Below, one piece after another: positions 17,611 to 25,121 of a stretch of 64,000 bases of DNA. The notes under the pieces were generated by a model. The model made no database searches. It saw nothing but the letters and a program-made list of their open reading frames with translations, and was not told the DNA's origin. The DNA is taken from the NCBI RefSeq assembly GCF_001542415.1, contig NZ_LNCU01000039.1, positions 271,319 through 335,318 of the forward strand. The letters are read 5' to 3'. The stretch's first letter is position 1. Each line of letters begins with the position of its first letter. Source of the stretch: Bradyrhizobium macuxiense (lineage in GTDB: Bacteria; Pseudomonadota; Alphaproteobacteria; Rhizobiales; Xanthobacteraceae). Both the position numbers and the translations under genes were made by a program.

Positions 17611-18327
17611 TCACCCGCTTTGCAGATCAACTGCTTCCCCCATATATCGCCGCCATCCTTCGCGCCGCAACCCGCAGGCATCGCATTTGCCGCAGCCGAA
17701 GCCCCAATCGTGACGGACGCTCCGGTCGCCCAGGTAGCAGGTATGAGTCTTGTCGAGGATCAATTCGACGAATGAGCGCCCTCCTAACTTCTCGGCAAGC
17801 CTCCATGTCGCGGCTTTGTCGATCCACATCAGCGGCGTCTGCAGTACAAGACGTGCCTCCATGCCGAGATTGATAGCAACCTGAAGCGCCTTCACGGTAT
17901 CGTCCCTGCAATCGGGGTAGCCCGAGAAATCAGTCTCGCAGACGCCTGTGACGACGTGTTTGAGGCCGCGCTGATGGGCGACGATCGCCGCGAAGGTCAG
18001 GAACACCAGATTGCGGCCGGGAACGAAAGTGGAGGGAAGACCGTCCGGCCGTTTCGAAAGTGGCAGATCTGCGGTCAGGGCGCTGGTACTCACCTGTCCG
18101 AGAACGGCCAGGTCGATGACGTGATCACGCCCGAGCCTCGCTTCCCAACGTGGGTCGATGCCGGCAATGCCGGATCTCACCGCGCCGCGACAATCCATCT
18201 CGATCGCGTGACGCTGACCGTATCCGAATCCGATCGTCTCCACATGATCGTAGCGCGACAGCGCCCACGCGAGGCACGTCGTCGAGTCTTGGCCGCCCGA
18301 GAAGAGAACGATTGCGGATTGCGTCAT
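17611..18327 (-). CDS. queC: QueC, 7-cyano-7-deazaguanine (preQ0) synthase
   Basis: A 238-residue ATP-dependent enzyme converting 7-carboxy-7-deazaguanine to preQ0. It has the PP-loop SGGQDSTTC near residues 10-18, and the zinc site formed by the Cys in THTCYLGD and the cluster CGKCDAC near the C-terminus. Length is usual for the family. It follows queD by 27 bases and precedes the PycTM-like gene by 6. Together with queE, queD and dpdA it points to DNA rather than tRNA modification. QueC also occurs as an accessory gene in other defence systems. Confidence 0.93.
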   Translation of the reverse strand: MTQSAIVLFSGGQDSTTCLAWALSRYDHVETIGFGYGQRHAIEMDCRGAVRSGIAGIDPRWEARLGRDHVIDLAVLGQVSTSALTADLPLSKRPDGLPSTFVPGRNLVFLTFAAIVAHQRGLKHVVTGVCETDFSGYPDCRDDTVKALQVAINLGMEARLVLQTPLMWIDKAATWRLAEKLGGRSFVELILDKTHTCYLGDRSVRHDWGFGCGKCDACGLRREGWRRYMGEAVDLQSG

Positions 18328-18354
18328 CGCGATCTCCAGGAATGAATGCCGAAT

Positions 18355-18717
18355 TCAGCGACGGGGTCCGTCGTATTCCGCCCAGCAATCGGTGGTCTCG
18401 TAGACCCTCACGCTGAAGAGTTGCGCCAGTTGCGGCTTGATCCTGTCCCAGATCCAGATCGCGATGTTTTCCGCGGTGGGATTCTCCAGTCCCGGAACGT
18501 CGTTCAGGCAGTGGTGGTCAAGCGCCTTGAGAAGGGGGCCGAACGCCGCCTCCATGTCGAAAAAATCCACCACGAAGCCGGTATGCGGATCGACCGGCCC
18601 GTCCAATACGACCTCGATGCGATAGGAATGACCGTGCATCCGATGGCAACGGTGTGTCTGTGGAACGCTGGGAAGCCGGTGCGCGGCTTCGAACTTGAAT
18701 GCCTGGGATATCTTCAT
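18355..18717 (-). CDS. queD: QueD, 6-carboxytetrahydropterin synthase
   Basis: A 120-residue enzyme of the preQ0 pathway. The zinc His are in FEAAHRL and MHGHSY; the catalytic Cys precedes the HGH by four residues (CHRMHGH); the PTAEN motif follows in NPTAENIAIWIW. The ATG at 18717 overlaps the queE stop (ATGA); the longer N-terminus is queE antiphase sequence. It supplies the QueE substrate from dihydroneopterin triphosphate. The GTP cyclohydrolase gene folE is not in this operon and must come from elsewhere. Confidence 0.92.
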   Translation of the reverse strand: MKISQAFKFEAAHRLPSVPQTHRCHRMHGHSYRIEVVLDGPVDPHTGFVVDFFDMEAAFGPLLKALDHHCLNDVPGLENPTAENIAIWIWDRIKPQLAQLFSVRVYETTDCWAEYDGPRR

Positions 18718-19349
18718 CGAATGCCAAGATGCTTGTGGGTTTGAATGCTGAGACGCCACTTCGGATTGTTCAGGCAGTACGCGACAGCTTGCCGCGTGTG
18801 GTCGACCACGTCAGGGCCGTCCATCGGTTGAAGCAGAAAATTATCGAAGCCCATGCTCTCGAACCGTTCAGGCGGGGCTAGCGTCTGCGGGTACACGAGT
18901 TTGAGTTCGTGTCCTCGGGTGATCGTAAGTCTCGCATTCGATTTGGGGCTGACACAGATCCAATCGATGCCGGCAGGAGCCGGCAGCGTTCCATTCGTCT
19001 CGATCGCGATACGGAAGCCGAAGCCGTGCAGCGCCCGCACGAGTTCGTCGTCAACCTGCAGCAGGGGCTCTCCCCCGGTGAGGACGCAGAGACGATGAGC
19101 TTCGCCGGCGGTCCATTCGGAGACGATCGCCTCGGCGAGGCTTTGTGCGTCGCGATACCGGCCTCCCTTCGTGCCGTCGGTCCCGACGAAATCCGTATCG
19201 CAGAAACGACAGACCGCCTCGTGCCGATCCTGTTCGCGTCCCGACCAGAGATTGCAGCCGGCGAAGCGACAGAATACCGCGGGGCGCCCGGCCTGTATTC
19301 CCTCGCCCTGCAGCGTCAGAAAAATCTCCTTGACCGCGTAGGAGCCCAT
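18714..19349 (-). CDS. queE: QueE, 7-carboxy-7-deazaguanine synthase (radical SAM)
   Basis: A 211-residue radical SAM enzyme. The [4Fe-4S] Cys are in CNLWSG and CRFC, with 14 residues between the first and second, the long spacing typical of QueE. The glycine-rich LTGGEPLL binds SAM, and the N-terminus KEIFLTLQGEG is family-typical. It converts carboxytetrahydropterin to carboxydeazaguanine. The start lies 13 bases after the end of the DpdB-like gene, and its end overlaps queD. Confidence 0.92.
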   Translation of the reverse strand: MGSYAVKEIFLTLQGEGIQAGRPAVFCRFAGCNLWSGREQDRHEAVCRFCDTDFVGTDGTKGGRYRDAQSLAEAIVSEWTAGEAHRLCVLTGGEPLLQVDDELVRALHGFGFRIAIETNGTLPAPAGIDWICVSPKSNARLTITRGHELKLVYPQTLAPPERFESMGFDNFLLQPMDGPDVVDHTRQAVAYCLNNPKWRLSIQTHKHLGIR

Positions 19350-19362
19350 ATCCCCACCGCCC

Positions 19363-20400
19363 TCAATTGGCGCGCCGGATGAGGCGCACGAGAAAATGCG
19401 ACACCAGCCGATAGTCGGCCTTCGTGTTCTGAAGGGCGTGCCACAAACGCTTTTCAGTGCCGAAATTCCACTCGCCGCTGGACCAATGGGTCTTGCCGAC
19501 CAGACACTTCAGGCCGTTCTCGAATTGCCGTTGCGACTTCGCCTTGTTCCTGATGGCGAGTTCGTCCATCGCGTAGCCCAGGGAAATCAGACCGACGCCG
19601 TGCACAAGACGTGACGTCTTCGGCGTATGATCCTTCCAATCCTTAGCGAAGGTGTGTTGCACCGCGCCAAAGAAATTGCTGACGAGTTCGACGCCCTCGG
19701 ACATCAGATCTCCGTTGCTTTCGAAGCCGCGAAGCGCGCCCTGCTGCAGCGAATTCATCAAAAGCCGCTGCAGAAGGGTATCTTTGATGATCCCCTCAGG
19801 ATGGGTCTGTTGGTTGATCTGGCCGCGCAGCGACGAATCCGGATCGTAGTTGAGGCGTTCCGTCAACAATGCGGCGCCGGCGCGATCGGACAAGCGGTGC
19901 GGCAGTCCGTCCAGCCCCGGCAGCAGTTCGTAGATAAGAGGCTTGGCGATCGGCCGCGTATTGTTGACCAGAATGAATTGACGATTGAGTTCAGCCATGT
20001 CGTCGCAGAGGAACGAAGAGACGAGAAATTCGAATTTCCGCTCCGGCAGGCTCAGCGCGGCGCACAGGCGCTGCTGGCCGTCGACCACCCACCCCGGAGG
20101 TCCGCCGGAAGTGTCGACCACAAAGCCGCCGTCGCGTGTGGCCGAGGCTCCCTTGGCGAATGCGAGCACGATCGCGTTGGGCAGCATCGCGTCGTCCTGC
20201 CCCAAATAATCGCTTATCTCCCTGATATGGGACGCGATCTGCGGCCGCTGAAATCCGTTCAGACGACCTTTCGCATCGCGGCCGATCCGCTCGATGCGAG
20301 CGATCTTCGTTATCTCCTGCGGGGTTGCGGAGAAGCAGATGACCCGAGGGCCCTTGCCCTGGCGCGGTGAAATCGTCGGCTCGAAACGTACTTTAGTCAT
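19363..20400 (-). CDS. dpdB: DpdB-like DGQHR-domain protein (copy 1)
   Basis: A 345-residue protein of the DGQHR family, related to DndB and to DpdB of 7-deazaguanine DNA-modification clusters. The signature is WVVDGQQRLCAAL (about 103-115), with the supporting motifs GRLNGFQRPQI and FILVNNTRPIAKPLIYELLP. The ATG overlaps the dpdA stop (ATGA). In Dpd systems DpdA and DpdB together are needed for base insertion; DpdB is thought to power or guide DpdA. A second DGQHR gene flanks dpdA on the other side. Confidence 0.8.
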   Translation of the reverse strand: MTKVRFEPTISPRQGKGPRVICFSATPQEITKIARIERIGRDAKGRLNGFQRPQIASHIREISDYLGQDDAMLPNAIVLAFAKGASATRDGGFVVDTSGGPPGWVVDGQQRLCAALSLPERKFEFLVSSFLCDDMAELNRQFILVNNTRPIAKPLIYELLPGLDGLPHRLSDRAGAALLTERLNYDPDSSLRGQINQQTHPEGIIKDTLLQRLLMNSLQQGALRGFESNGDLMSEGVELVSNFFGAVQHTFAKDWKDHTPKTSRLVHGVGLISLGYAMDELAIRNKAKSQRQFENGLKCLVGKTHWSSGEWNFGTEKRLWHALQNTKADYRLVSHFLVRLIRRAN

Positions 20401-21683
20401 CGTTCTCTTTTCCGGACTTGTTTGCCGTCCGCCGTCAGGTGCGCGTAGAAGACGTGCAGGTTGTGGATGCCGCGTCTCTTGTTGCGATTGGACGAACGAA
20501 AGATCAGTGCTTCTACGCCGGCGTCGCGACAGACGCGGCAGCGACAGCGCTCCCAGGGCCGATCGCCCAGCGTTTTCAGATAGGCCGTTCGCAATTCGGC
20601 GAGCCTCGCCTCGTTGCGTGCATCGCTGGCGCGCTCGTCCCAGAGGGCGTATCGGCCGTACTCGATGACCGCGTCCACCGCGGATTCGACCTTCATCCTT
20701 CGGGAGGCGAACTTGCGAACGCCTTCCAGCGCGCGCGTCTCCAGCCGGAGCAGATTTTCTTGGTCGAGACGACCCCTGCGGGCATTTCTCAGCAGCTTGT
20801 CGTTGTCGATCGCCTGGGGGATCCGGACCGCTGTGTAATAGGCGAGTTCGCCGCTCTTCCCCAAGGCATAGTAATTGCGCTTGCCGTCCTTGAAGGCGCG
20901 CAGCAACGGCGACGTGGTGTCGAAGCTTGCAACGCCGTATTTCCTCACGGCTGAGAGGTGCTCGGTCTTGCCGAAGCCGAGAAGATGCAGCTTGATGCGT
21001 CTTGGCAGAGATTCGCGGATCGTCGCCAACGCCTTCTCGATCTGCTCGATGCGCAACGGTACCATGCCGCCGACGGCGAGGTAGCCGTAACCCATCTTGG
21101 CGAGCGCGGTCGCACAGTCGGCCATGCTGCGCGCAGACCAGCCCTGAATGACGCCGACCGGAGTGAACTTCCTGCCCAAAGCCTTTGATGCCGGCAGAAA
21201 TCGGCGCGCGTTCTCGATCGTGATGTCCACGCGCCGCTTCGCCTCGGCTGAAGGCCTCATCCCGTCCTCAAGGAAATCGAAAACCAGATGGTCGATCGAG
21301 CAGCCGTGCGTGAAGCCGCCATCCTCGTAGAATTCGAGGGTGTCATGGATTTTATAGGGCGGATCCTTCCGGTCACGATACGTGAAGGCGCCGTTGTCCC
21401 CCATCACCATGCTGCCGGGATATTTGGAAAGCGGGTAGCGGAGAAATTCGCGCGCTCCTTCCCTGCGGAAGCGCATCGCCTGCGCCTCCGAATACTTGCC
21501 GGTCACGGTAGCGTCCCCGACGATCGCGCGGGAGACCAAGAGACCGTCGTAGGGTGGGGTGTCCAGGTGCTCGTGCGGGAAATCGTCGTCGGCATGCGCG
21601 CGCCGCCGCTTCGCCGCGCGGTCCGCGACGAAGTCGAACTCCGGGTCAACGAAATCGAGGCTATCGGAATACAAGAACTTCAT
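20397..21683 (-). CDS. dpdA: DpdA-like DNA guanine transglycosylase (TGT homologue)
   Basis: A 428-residue protein. The N-terminus MKFLYSDSLDFVDPEFDF and then PYDGLLVSRAIVGD are typical of DpdA rather than of tRNA TGT. Candidate catalytic Asp residues lie in MVMGDNGAFTYRD and CSIDHLVFDF; the substrate loop is GVIQGWS. The C-terminal zinc site is RCRCRVC with a later His. It would exchange guanine in DNA for preQ0. The ATG at 21683 overlaps the preceding stop (ATGA); the in-frame codons before it lie inside the upstream gene. It is flanked by two DpdB-like genes and followed by queE, queD and queC. Confidence 0.9.
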   Translation of the reverse strand: MKFLYSDSLDFVDPEFDFVADRAAKRRRAHADDDFPHEHLDTPPYDGLLVSRAIVGDATVTGKYSEAQAMRFRREGAREFLRYPLSKYPGSMVMGDNGAFTYRDRKDPPYKIHDTLEFYEDGGFTHGCSIDHLVFDFLEDGMRPSAEAKRRVDITIENARRFLPASKALGRKFTPVGVIQGWSARSMADCATALAKMGYGYLAVGGMVPLRIEQIEKALATIRESLPRRIKLHLLGFGKTEHLSAVRKYGVASFDTTSPLLRAFKDGKRNYYALGKSGELAYYTAVRIPQAIDNDKLLRNARRGRLDQENLLRLETRALEGVRKFASRRMKVESAVDAVIEYGRYALWDERASDARNEARLAELRTAYLKTLGDRPWERCRCRVCRDAGVEALIFRSSNRNKRRGIHNLHVFYAHLTADGKQVRKRER

Positions 21684-22795
21684 GCCGCGGAAGCCCTGGA
21701 GACGTCTCGCTCGAGTTGAATCAAGTAGTTGGAGAGCAGACGTTGGTCCTTGGGTGTCGATTGGAGGTCGTTCCAATCACGGTTCAGCGCCTCCCATCTT
21801 CCTTCGGTCCAGCGGCAATAAGGAGCGAGGCGGGTGAGCACCGACCTCACCGCCGAAGGGTCGCCGCTCAAATTGCCGTAACGCGTCATGATCTGATCCA
21901 TGAGGACGCCCATCGCAGTGATGCCGGCGGCATGCATGAGCCTGCTCCGGTCTGGCGGAAGACCCCAAGCGCCGGGGAACGCGTCCCGAACCGCCGACCA
22001 GAAGGAGACGAGGAGCCGATACATCGCGTCGGTGTCAGCGGTCCCGTCGGTGTCGACGTGCGCGGCAAGCGCGCCGCGTGGATCCTGCAAGCTGCGGCGC
22101 ATGAGATTGGTCAGGGTCGAATCGGTAACGACGGCCAAAGGGGACGAATGGGATGGTCTCTTGACGAGTTGATAGAAGGGAGAGTTCGGCGTATCGGCAA
22201 GTGCGGCGCACAGTATACTCGGAACCCGGCGCGCGGAGAGATCGCGCGGAAGGACGGCCCCCACCGTCGGCAACAGTTCGTCGATGAGGCGCTTGTCGAG
22301 GGGACGCGCCTTGTTCACGAGAATGAATTGCTCGCGGTGAACCGCTATGTCACTTGAGACGAACGCGATGACCGGCACCGGAAGATTTGACCCGCCAGAT
22401 TCGGCGAGTGCCAGCGCGCGCTGTTGTCCGTCCACGATCCAGGCAGACTTCCTTCCCGGTCTCACCGGAATCGAGAGCACGCCAGCGTCGCCGGCATCAT
22501 CGACGGTCTCGTTCTTCGTGCCCCTCTTCTGGTTGAATTTGGCGCCGGCGATCGCGAGAATCACGGCATTCGGAAACAGAACGTCGCCGCCGGCCAGATA
22601 TTCGGCTATCGCCTTGACATGAGCGCGGATCTCGGGCCGCTGGAACCCCTCGATCTGACTATCCGTGGATTGCTTGATCCGGGCGATCTCGGCCATTTCG
22701 AGTATCCGCGATCCGGGAACGAAGAACGCGAAGACTTCGGTGCCGCCTTGGCGGGTCCTGATGGCGTGCACGTTCACGCAGGGTATAGCCTTCAT
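21680..22795 (-). CDS. dpdB: DpdB-like DGQHR-domain protein (copy 2)
   Basis: A 371-residue paralogue of the gene downstream of dpdA. It has the signature AWIVDGQQRALALA with QIEGFQRPEIRAHV and FILVNKARPLDKRLIDELLP. The ATG at 22795 overlaps the preceding stop (ATGA); the frame is open much further upstream but that sequence is antiphase to the next gene. The two copies share motif order but differ in the spacer before the DGQQR, where this one has a longer Lys/Asp-rich insertion. Two copies may act as a heterodimer or have separate roles. Confidence 0.78.
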   Translation of the reverse strand: MKAIPCVNVHAIRTRQGGTEVFAFFVPGSRILEMAEIARIKQSTDSQIEGFQRPEIRAHVKAIAEYLAGGDVLFPNAVILAIAGAKFNQKRGTKNETVDDAGDAGVLSIPVRPGRKSAWIVDGQQRALALAESGGSNLPVPVIAFVSSDIAVHREQFILVNKARPLDKRLIDELLPTVGAVLPRDLSARRVPSILCAALADTPNSPFYQLVKRPSHSSPLAVVTDSTLTNLMRRSLQDPRGALAAHVDTDGTADTDAMYRLLVSFWSAVRDAFPGAWGLPPDRSRLMHAAGITAMGVLMDQIMTRYGNLSGDPSAVRSVLTRLAPYCRWTEGRWEALNRDWNDLQSTPKDQRLLSNYLIQLERDVSRASAA

Positions 22796-23733
22796 GAGAG
22801 CCCTCGCCGCACGTCGTTGTAGATCCGGGAGAACCGACCCTGTTCGCAGGACACCCCTTCGACATTTCTTAGATGTCTGAGGACCATGTTCGACGTGGGT
22901 CCGACCTTCGGCATCAGGCGGGTGACCATCCTTCTGATCTCGTCGTCGGAAACCCTCTTCTGGACCCGCGGTCGGCGAAAGGCGAAAGGGGCGAGGCGCG
23001 CGGCGACGGCCTTCCTGTCGGTCTCGAGCGTCCCGTCGGACCGCGGCGAAATGTTCGTCACGAAATCGAGAAGCGCGCGCTGGGGAAAATCGACCCGCGT
23101 TCCTGGGCGCCCCAGCCTGTCCAACCGTTCGTCGTACGGCATCACGTATGGCTTGAGGGCGTCGCACAGATGATTGCTGATGGACAGCCCGAACAACCTG
23201 AGCTGAACACCCTCCATTCGGGAAACGCCTATCAACTCCTTCTCGATCATCGCGGCGTAGGCGCGCGAAAGGCACACCAGAACTTGCGACGAGCCCCTCG
23301 CGTCTTTCGCCAGAGTTGAGGAGAAGGGTCCCTTCGAGACGTGGGCCCACCATCGCGCGGCGCACACTTCGCCCTTGATCTTGCGGAGGACGGAGGCCGG
23401 CCCGACCGGCCGGATTGTCAGATCGTAGCCCGGAATCGGGGTTTCGCTCTTCACGTAACCCAGTCCCGCGGAAAGAACGGCAAATCTTCCCGAAACGTGC
23501 TCCGAGGCCTTGCGGGCCATCTGGAACGCCCGCCCCTTGTAGAGATCGGCCGCCGGCTGGAGTTGGGTCTCCCTCTTCAGCCGTCCGATCCAGGCATCTG
23601 CGGTCTGCTCGAGCGTCCCGCGCGGCAACGATCTGACGGAAAGCGCGCGCGTGCATCGCTTTCCTGCCGAACAGGTCGTCACGACGAGCGTCGGTTTTCG
23701 GAGGCGGTTGATCGTTTTCGTACGAGAAACTGC
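22792..23733 (-). CDS. YaaA/DUF6884-like protein
   Basis: A protein of about 313 residues. An N-terminal motif series resembles the YaaA/DUF6884 fold: LVVTTCSAGKRC, AADLYKGRAF, then FAVLSAGLGYVKSETPIPGYD. The C-terminal 130 residues (SDDEIRRMVTRLMPKVGPT and so on) are helical and could bind DNA. The ATG at 23733 is chosen; a GTG eight codons upstream is possible. The stop overlaps the DpdB-like copy 2 (ATGA). YaaA binds DNA and is stress-linked in E. coli; here a role in the Dpd-like system, perhaps in target recognition or base handling, is inferred from position only. Confidence 0.6.
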   Translation of the reverse strand, partial: AVSRTKTINRLRKPTLVVTTCSAGKRCTRALSVRSLPRGTLEQTADAWIGRLKRETQLQPAADLYKGRAFQMARKASEHVSGRFAVLSAGLGYVKSETPIPGYDLTIRPVGPASVLRKIKGEVCAARWWAHVSKGPFSSTLAKDARGSSQVLVCLSRAYAAMIEKELIGVSRMEGVQLRLFGLSISNHLCDALKPYVMPYDERLDRLGRPGTRVDFPQRALLDFVTNISPRSDGTLETDRKAVAARLAPFAFRRPRVQKRVSDDEIRRMVTRLMPKVGPTSNMVLRHLRNVEGVSCEQGRFSRIYNDVRRGLS

Positions 23734-23927
23734 CATTCTTTCTGCGACCGTAGCCACTCTTTACTGCAAGGACGGGGAAAGCCAAAAAGCAAGGATGGAG
23801 TTGGCGAATTCCCCGACGCTCCCTTAGCTAATCCGACAAGCAACGCGCGCTGTCAAGCTCTGGTTGTGCAGTTTCCTGAGCCTTCCCGAAGAAATACTCT
23901 GCAGTTATTGTCGCGCTTTCGCAGGGA

Positions 23928-25121
23928 TCACGGGACTTGGGGTAGTCGGTTGCGGCCCGTCGCGTCTGGACAATGATATTTGAAGTCGCAAGCCGTGCAG
24001 GTCCGTTGTTCCGGCTGCGTGGGCCAGGGCGCACGGGTCGATCCCTGCGTGATCTCGGCCTGGACCGCCACTTCGATGTCTCCGACGACCCTGTCGAACC
24101 GACCGGTTGCCTCGTCGAGGGAGGAGGGCGTGACCTCGACAAGCCGAAAGCTCCGATCCTCGAGAAAGAGCTTGCTGAGGCCGCGCGTCTGGCCGGTCTC
24201 GAGTTCTTCGCCTTCCTGCTCCGGGCTTTCGCGTTCGCCCAGGAGGAATGCGCGATCGGCCGGGGCGGGCATGACATCGGTCGTGCGCCCTCTCACGTCG
24301 CTCCGCAGATCGCGAAGGTCGGTCTGCGAGGGATAGAGTTCGTTCAGGTATAGAAGTACGCCCGCGATCACCCTCGCGTCGGGATTTTGCCGATGCCGTA
24401 GCCACGCATAGGTCTGTATCTGCCACGCCTGGTGGAGCCACGTGTCGCTCCCCACGCTTGGAGGGCGCCTCATGCCCTTGTAGTCCACTATGATCTCGAA
24501 GGGGGCATCGCTCCGTTCCATCTCAGTACGTACGACCGGGCTTTGGCGAAGACGGTGAAGAATGGCGTTGCTCGGAGGGGCGCGATGGAGTTGAACCGAG
24601 CTTAAGACATCGACTATTCCGGTGACAGAGTAGCGTACGGCCCGCATCTGTGCATTGGGCGGCAGCTCCCTGGATCCCATCAGGCGTAGTTCCGCTTCGG
24701 CGACGAGCGGAAAGAGATGGACGCCCCACGTGTTCAAGGCCGCTTCCGCCCGGCGACTTGCGATGCCTCGGCCGTTTTCGGTCGGATTATCATAGTCGAG
24801 ATACAGAAGGCGCGGCGGAGGACGCAGCCCCCGCGACAGCAGCCTGCGATAGACCGTCTCCTCGATCGGACGGATGTGCGTCGCCCACGTCCAAGGCCAA
24901 CCGCCGTTCCAGGGGGCTCCGCCGGCCCTCCATCGCGCAAACGCCTCCTCCATCAGGCCGTGAATGAATTCGCCGAACCACTGTTGAACCGGGACGGAAG
25001 GAGGCAAGCCCGCCTTGTTGTATAGACGATACTGGCGTCCACATTTTAAGAACGCCAGCAAGTCGCCCGTGAGGCTGTACTCGGGGATGATGCGCTCGAC
25101 GCCGTGCGGACGGATGCTCAT
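23928..25121 (-). CDS. Cas4/AddB-like PD-(D/E)XK nuclease with iron-sulfur cluster motif
   Basis: A 397-residue protein. Motifs fit RecB/Cas4-family nucleases: CGRQYRLYNKAG near residue 27, GIVDVLSS, FEIIVDYKGM (the D-x-K core), QIQTYAWL, and a C-terminal CTACDFKYHC. Together with the first Cys these would give the four ligands of a [4Fe-4S] cluster. The ATG at 25121 overlaps the helicase stop (ATGA) and has AGGAGG at the ideal distance, so the longer frame is rejected. Coupled to the UvrD-like helicase, it probably forms an AddAB-like end-processing complex that could restrict DNA lacking the deazaguanine base. Confidence 0.82.
   Translation of the reverse strand: MSIRPHGVERIIPEYSLTGDLLAFLKCGRQYRLYNKAGLPPSVPVQQWFGEFIHGLMEEAFARWRAGGAPWNGGWPWTWATHIRPIEETVYRRLLSRGLRPPPRLLYLDYDNPTENGRGIASRRAEAALNTWGVHLFPLVAEAELRLMGSRELPPNAQMRAVRYSVTGIVDVLSSVQLHRAPPSNAILHRLRQSPVVRTEMERSDAPFEIIVDYKGMRRPPSVGSDTWLHQAWQIQTYAWLRHRQNPDARVIAGVLLYLNELYPSQTDLRDLRSDVRGRTTDVMPAPADRAFLLGERESPEQEGEELETGQTRGLSKLFLEDRSFRLVEVTPSSLDEATGRFDRVVGDIEVAVQAEITQGSTRAPWPTQPEQRTCTACDFKYHCPDATGRNRLPQVP

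Noticed and set aside
17611..21683. queC plus a TGT homologue as accessory genes of type IV CBASS
   Set aside because: The nearby CBASS already has the type II accessory genes cap2 and cap3 and lies about 5 kb away with other genes between. Presence of queD and queE, and the DpdA-type N-terminus, fit a DNA-modification pathway better.
21680..23785. A 701-codon open frame that could be one long protein
   Set aside because: Only the C-terminal 371 residues from ATG 22795 show DGQHR motifs. The N-terminal part is antiphase to the YaaA-like gene, and the ATGA overlap fixes the start.
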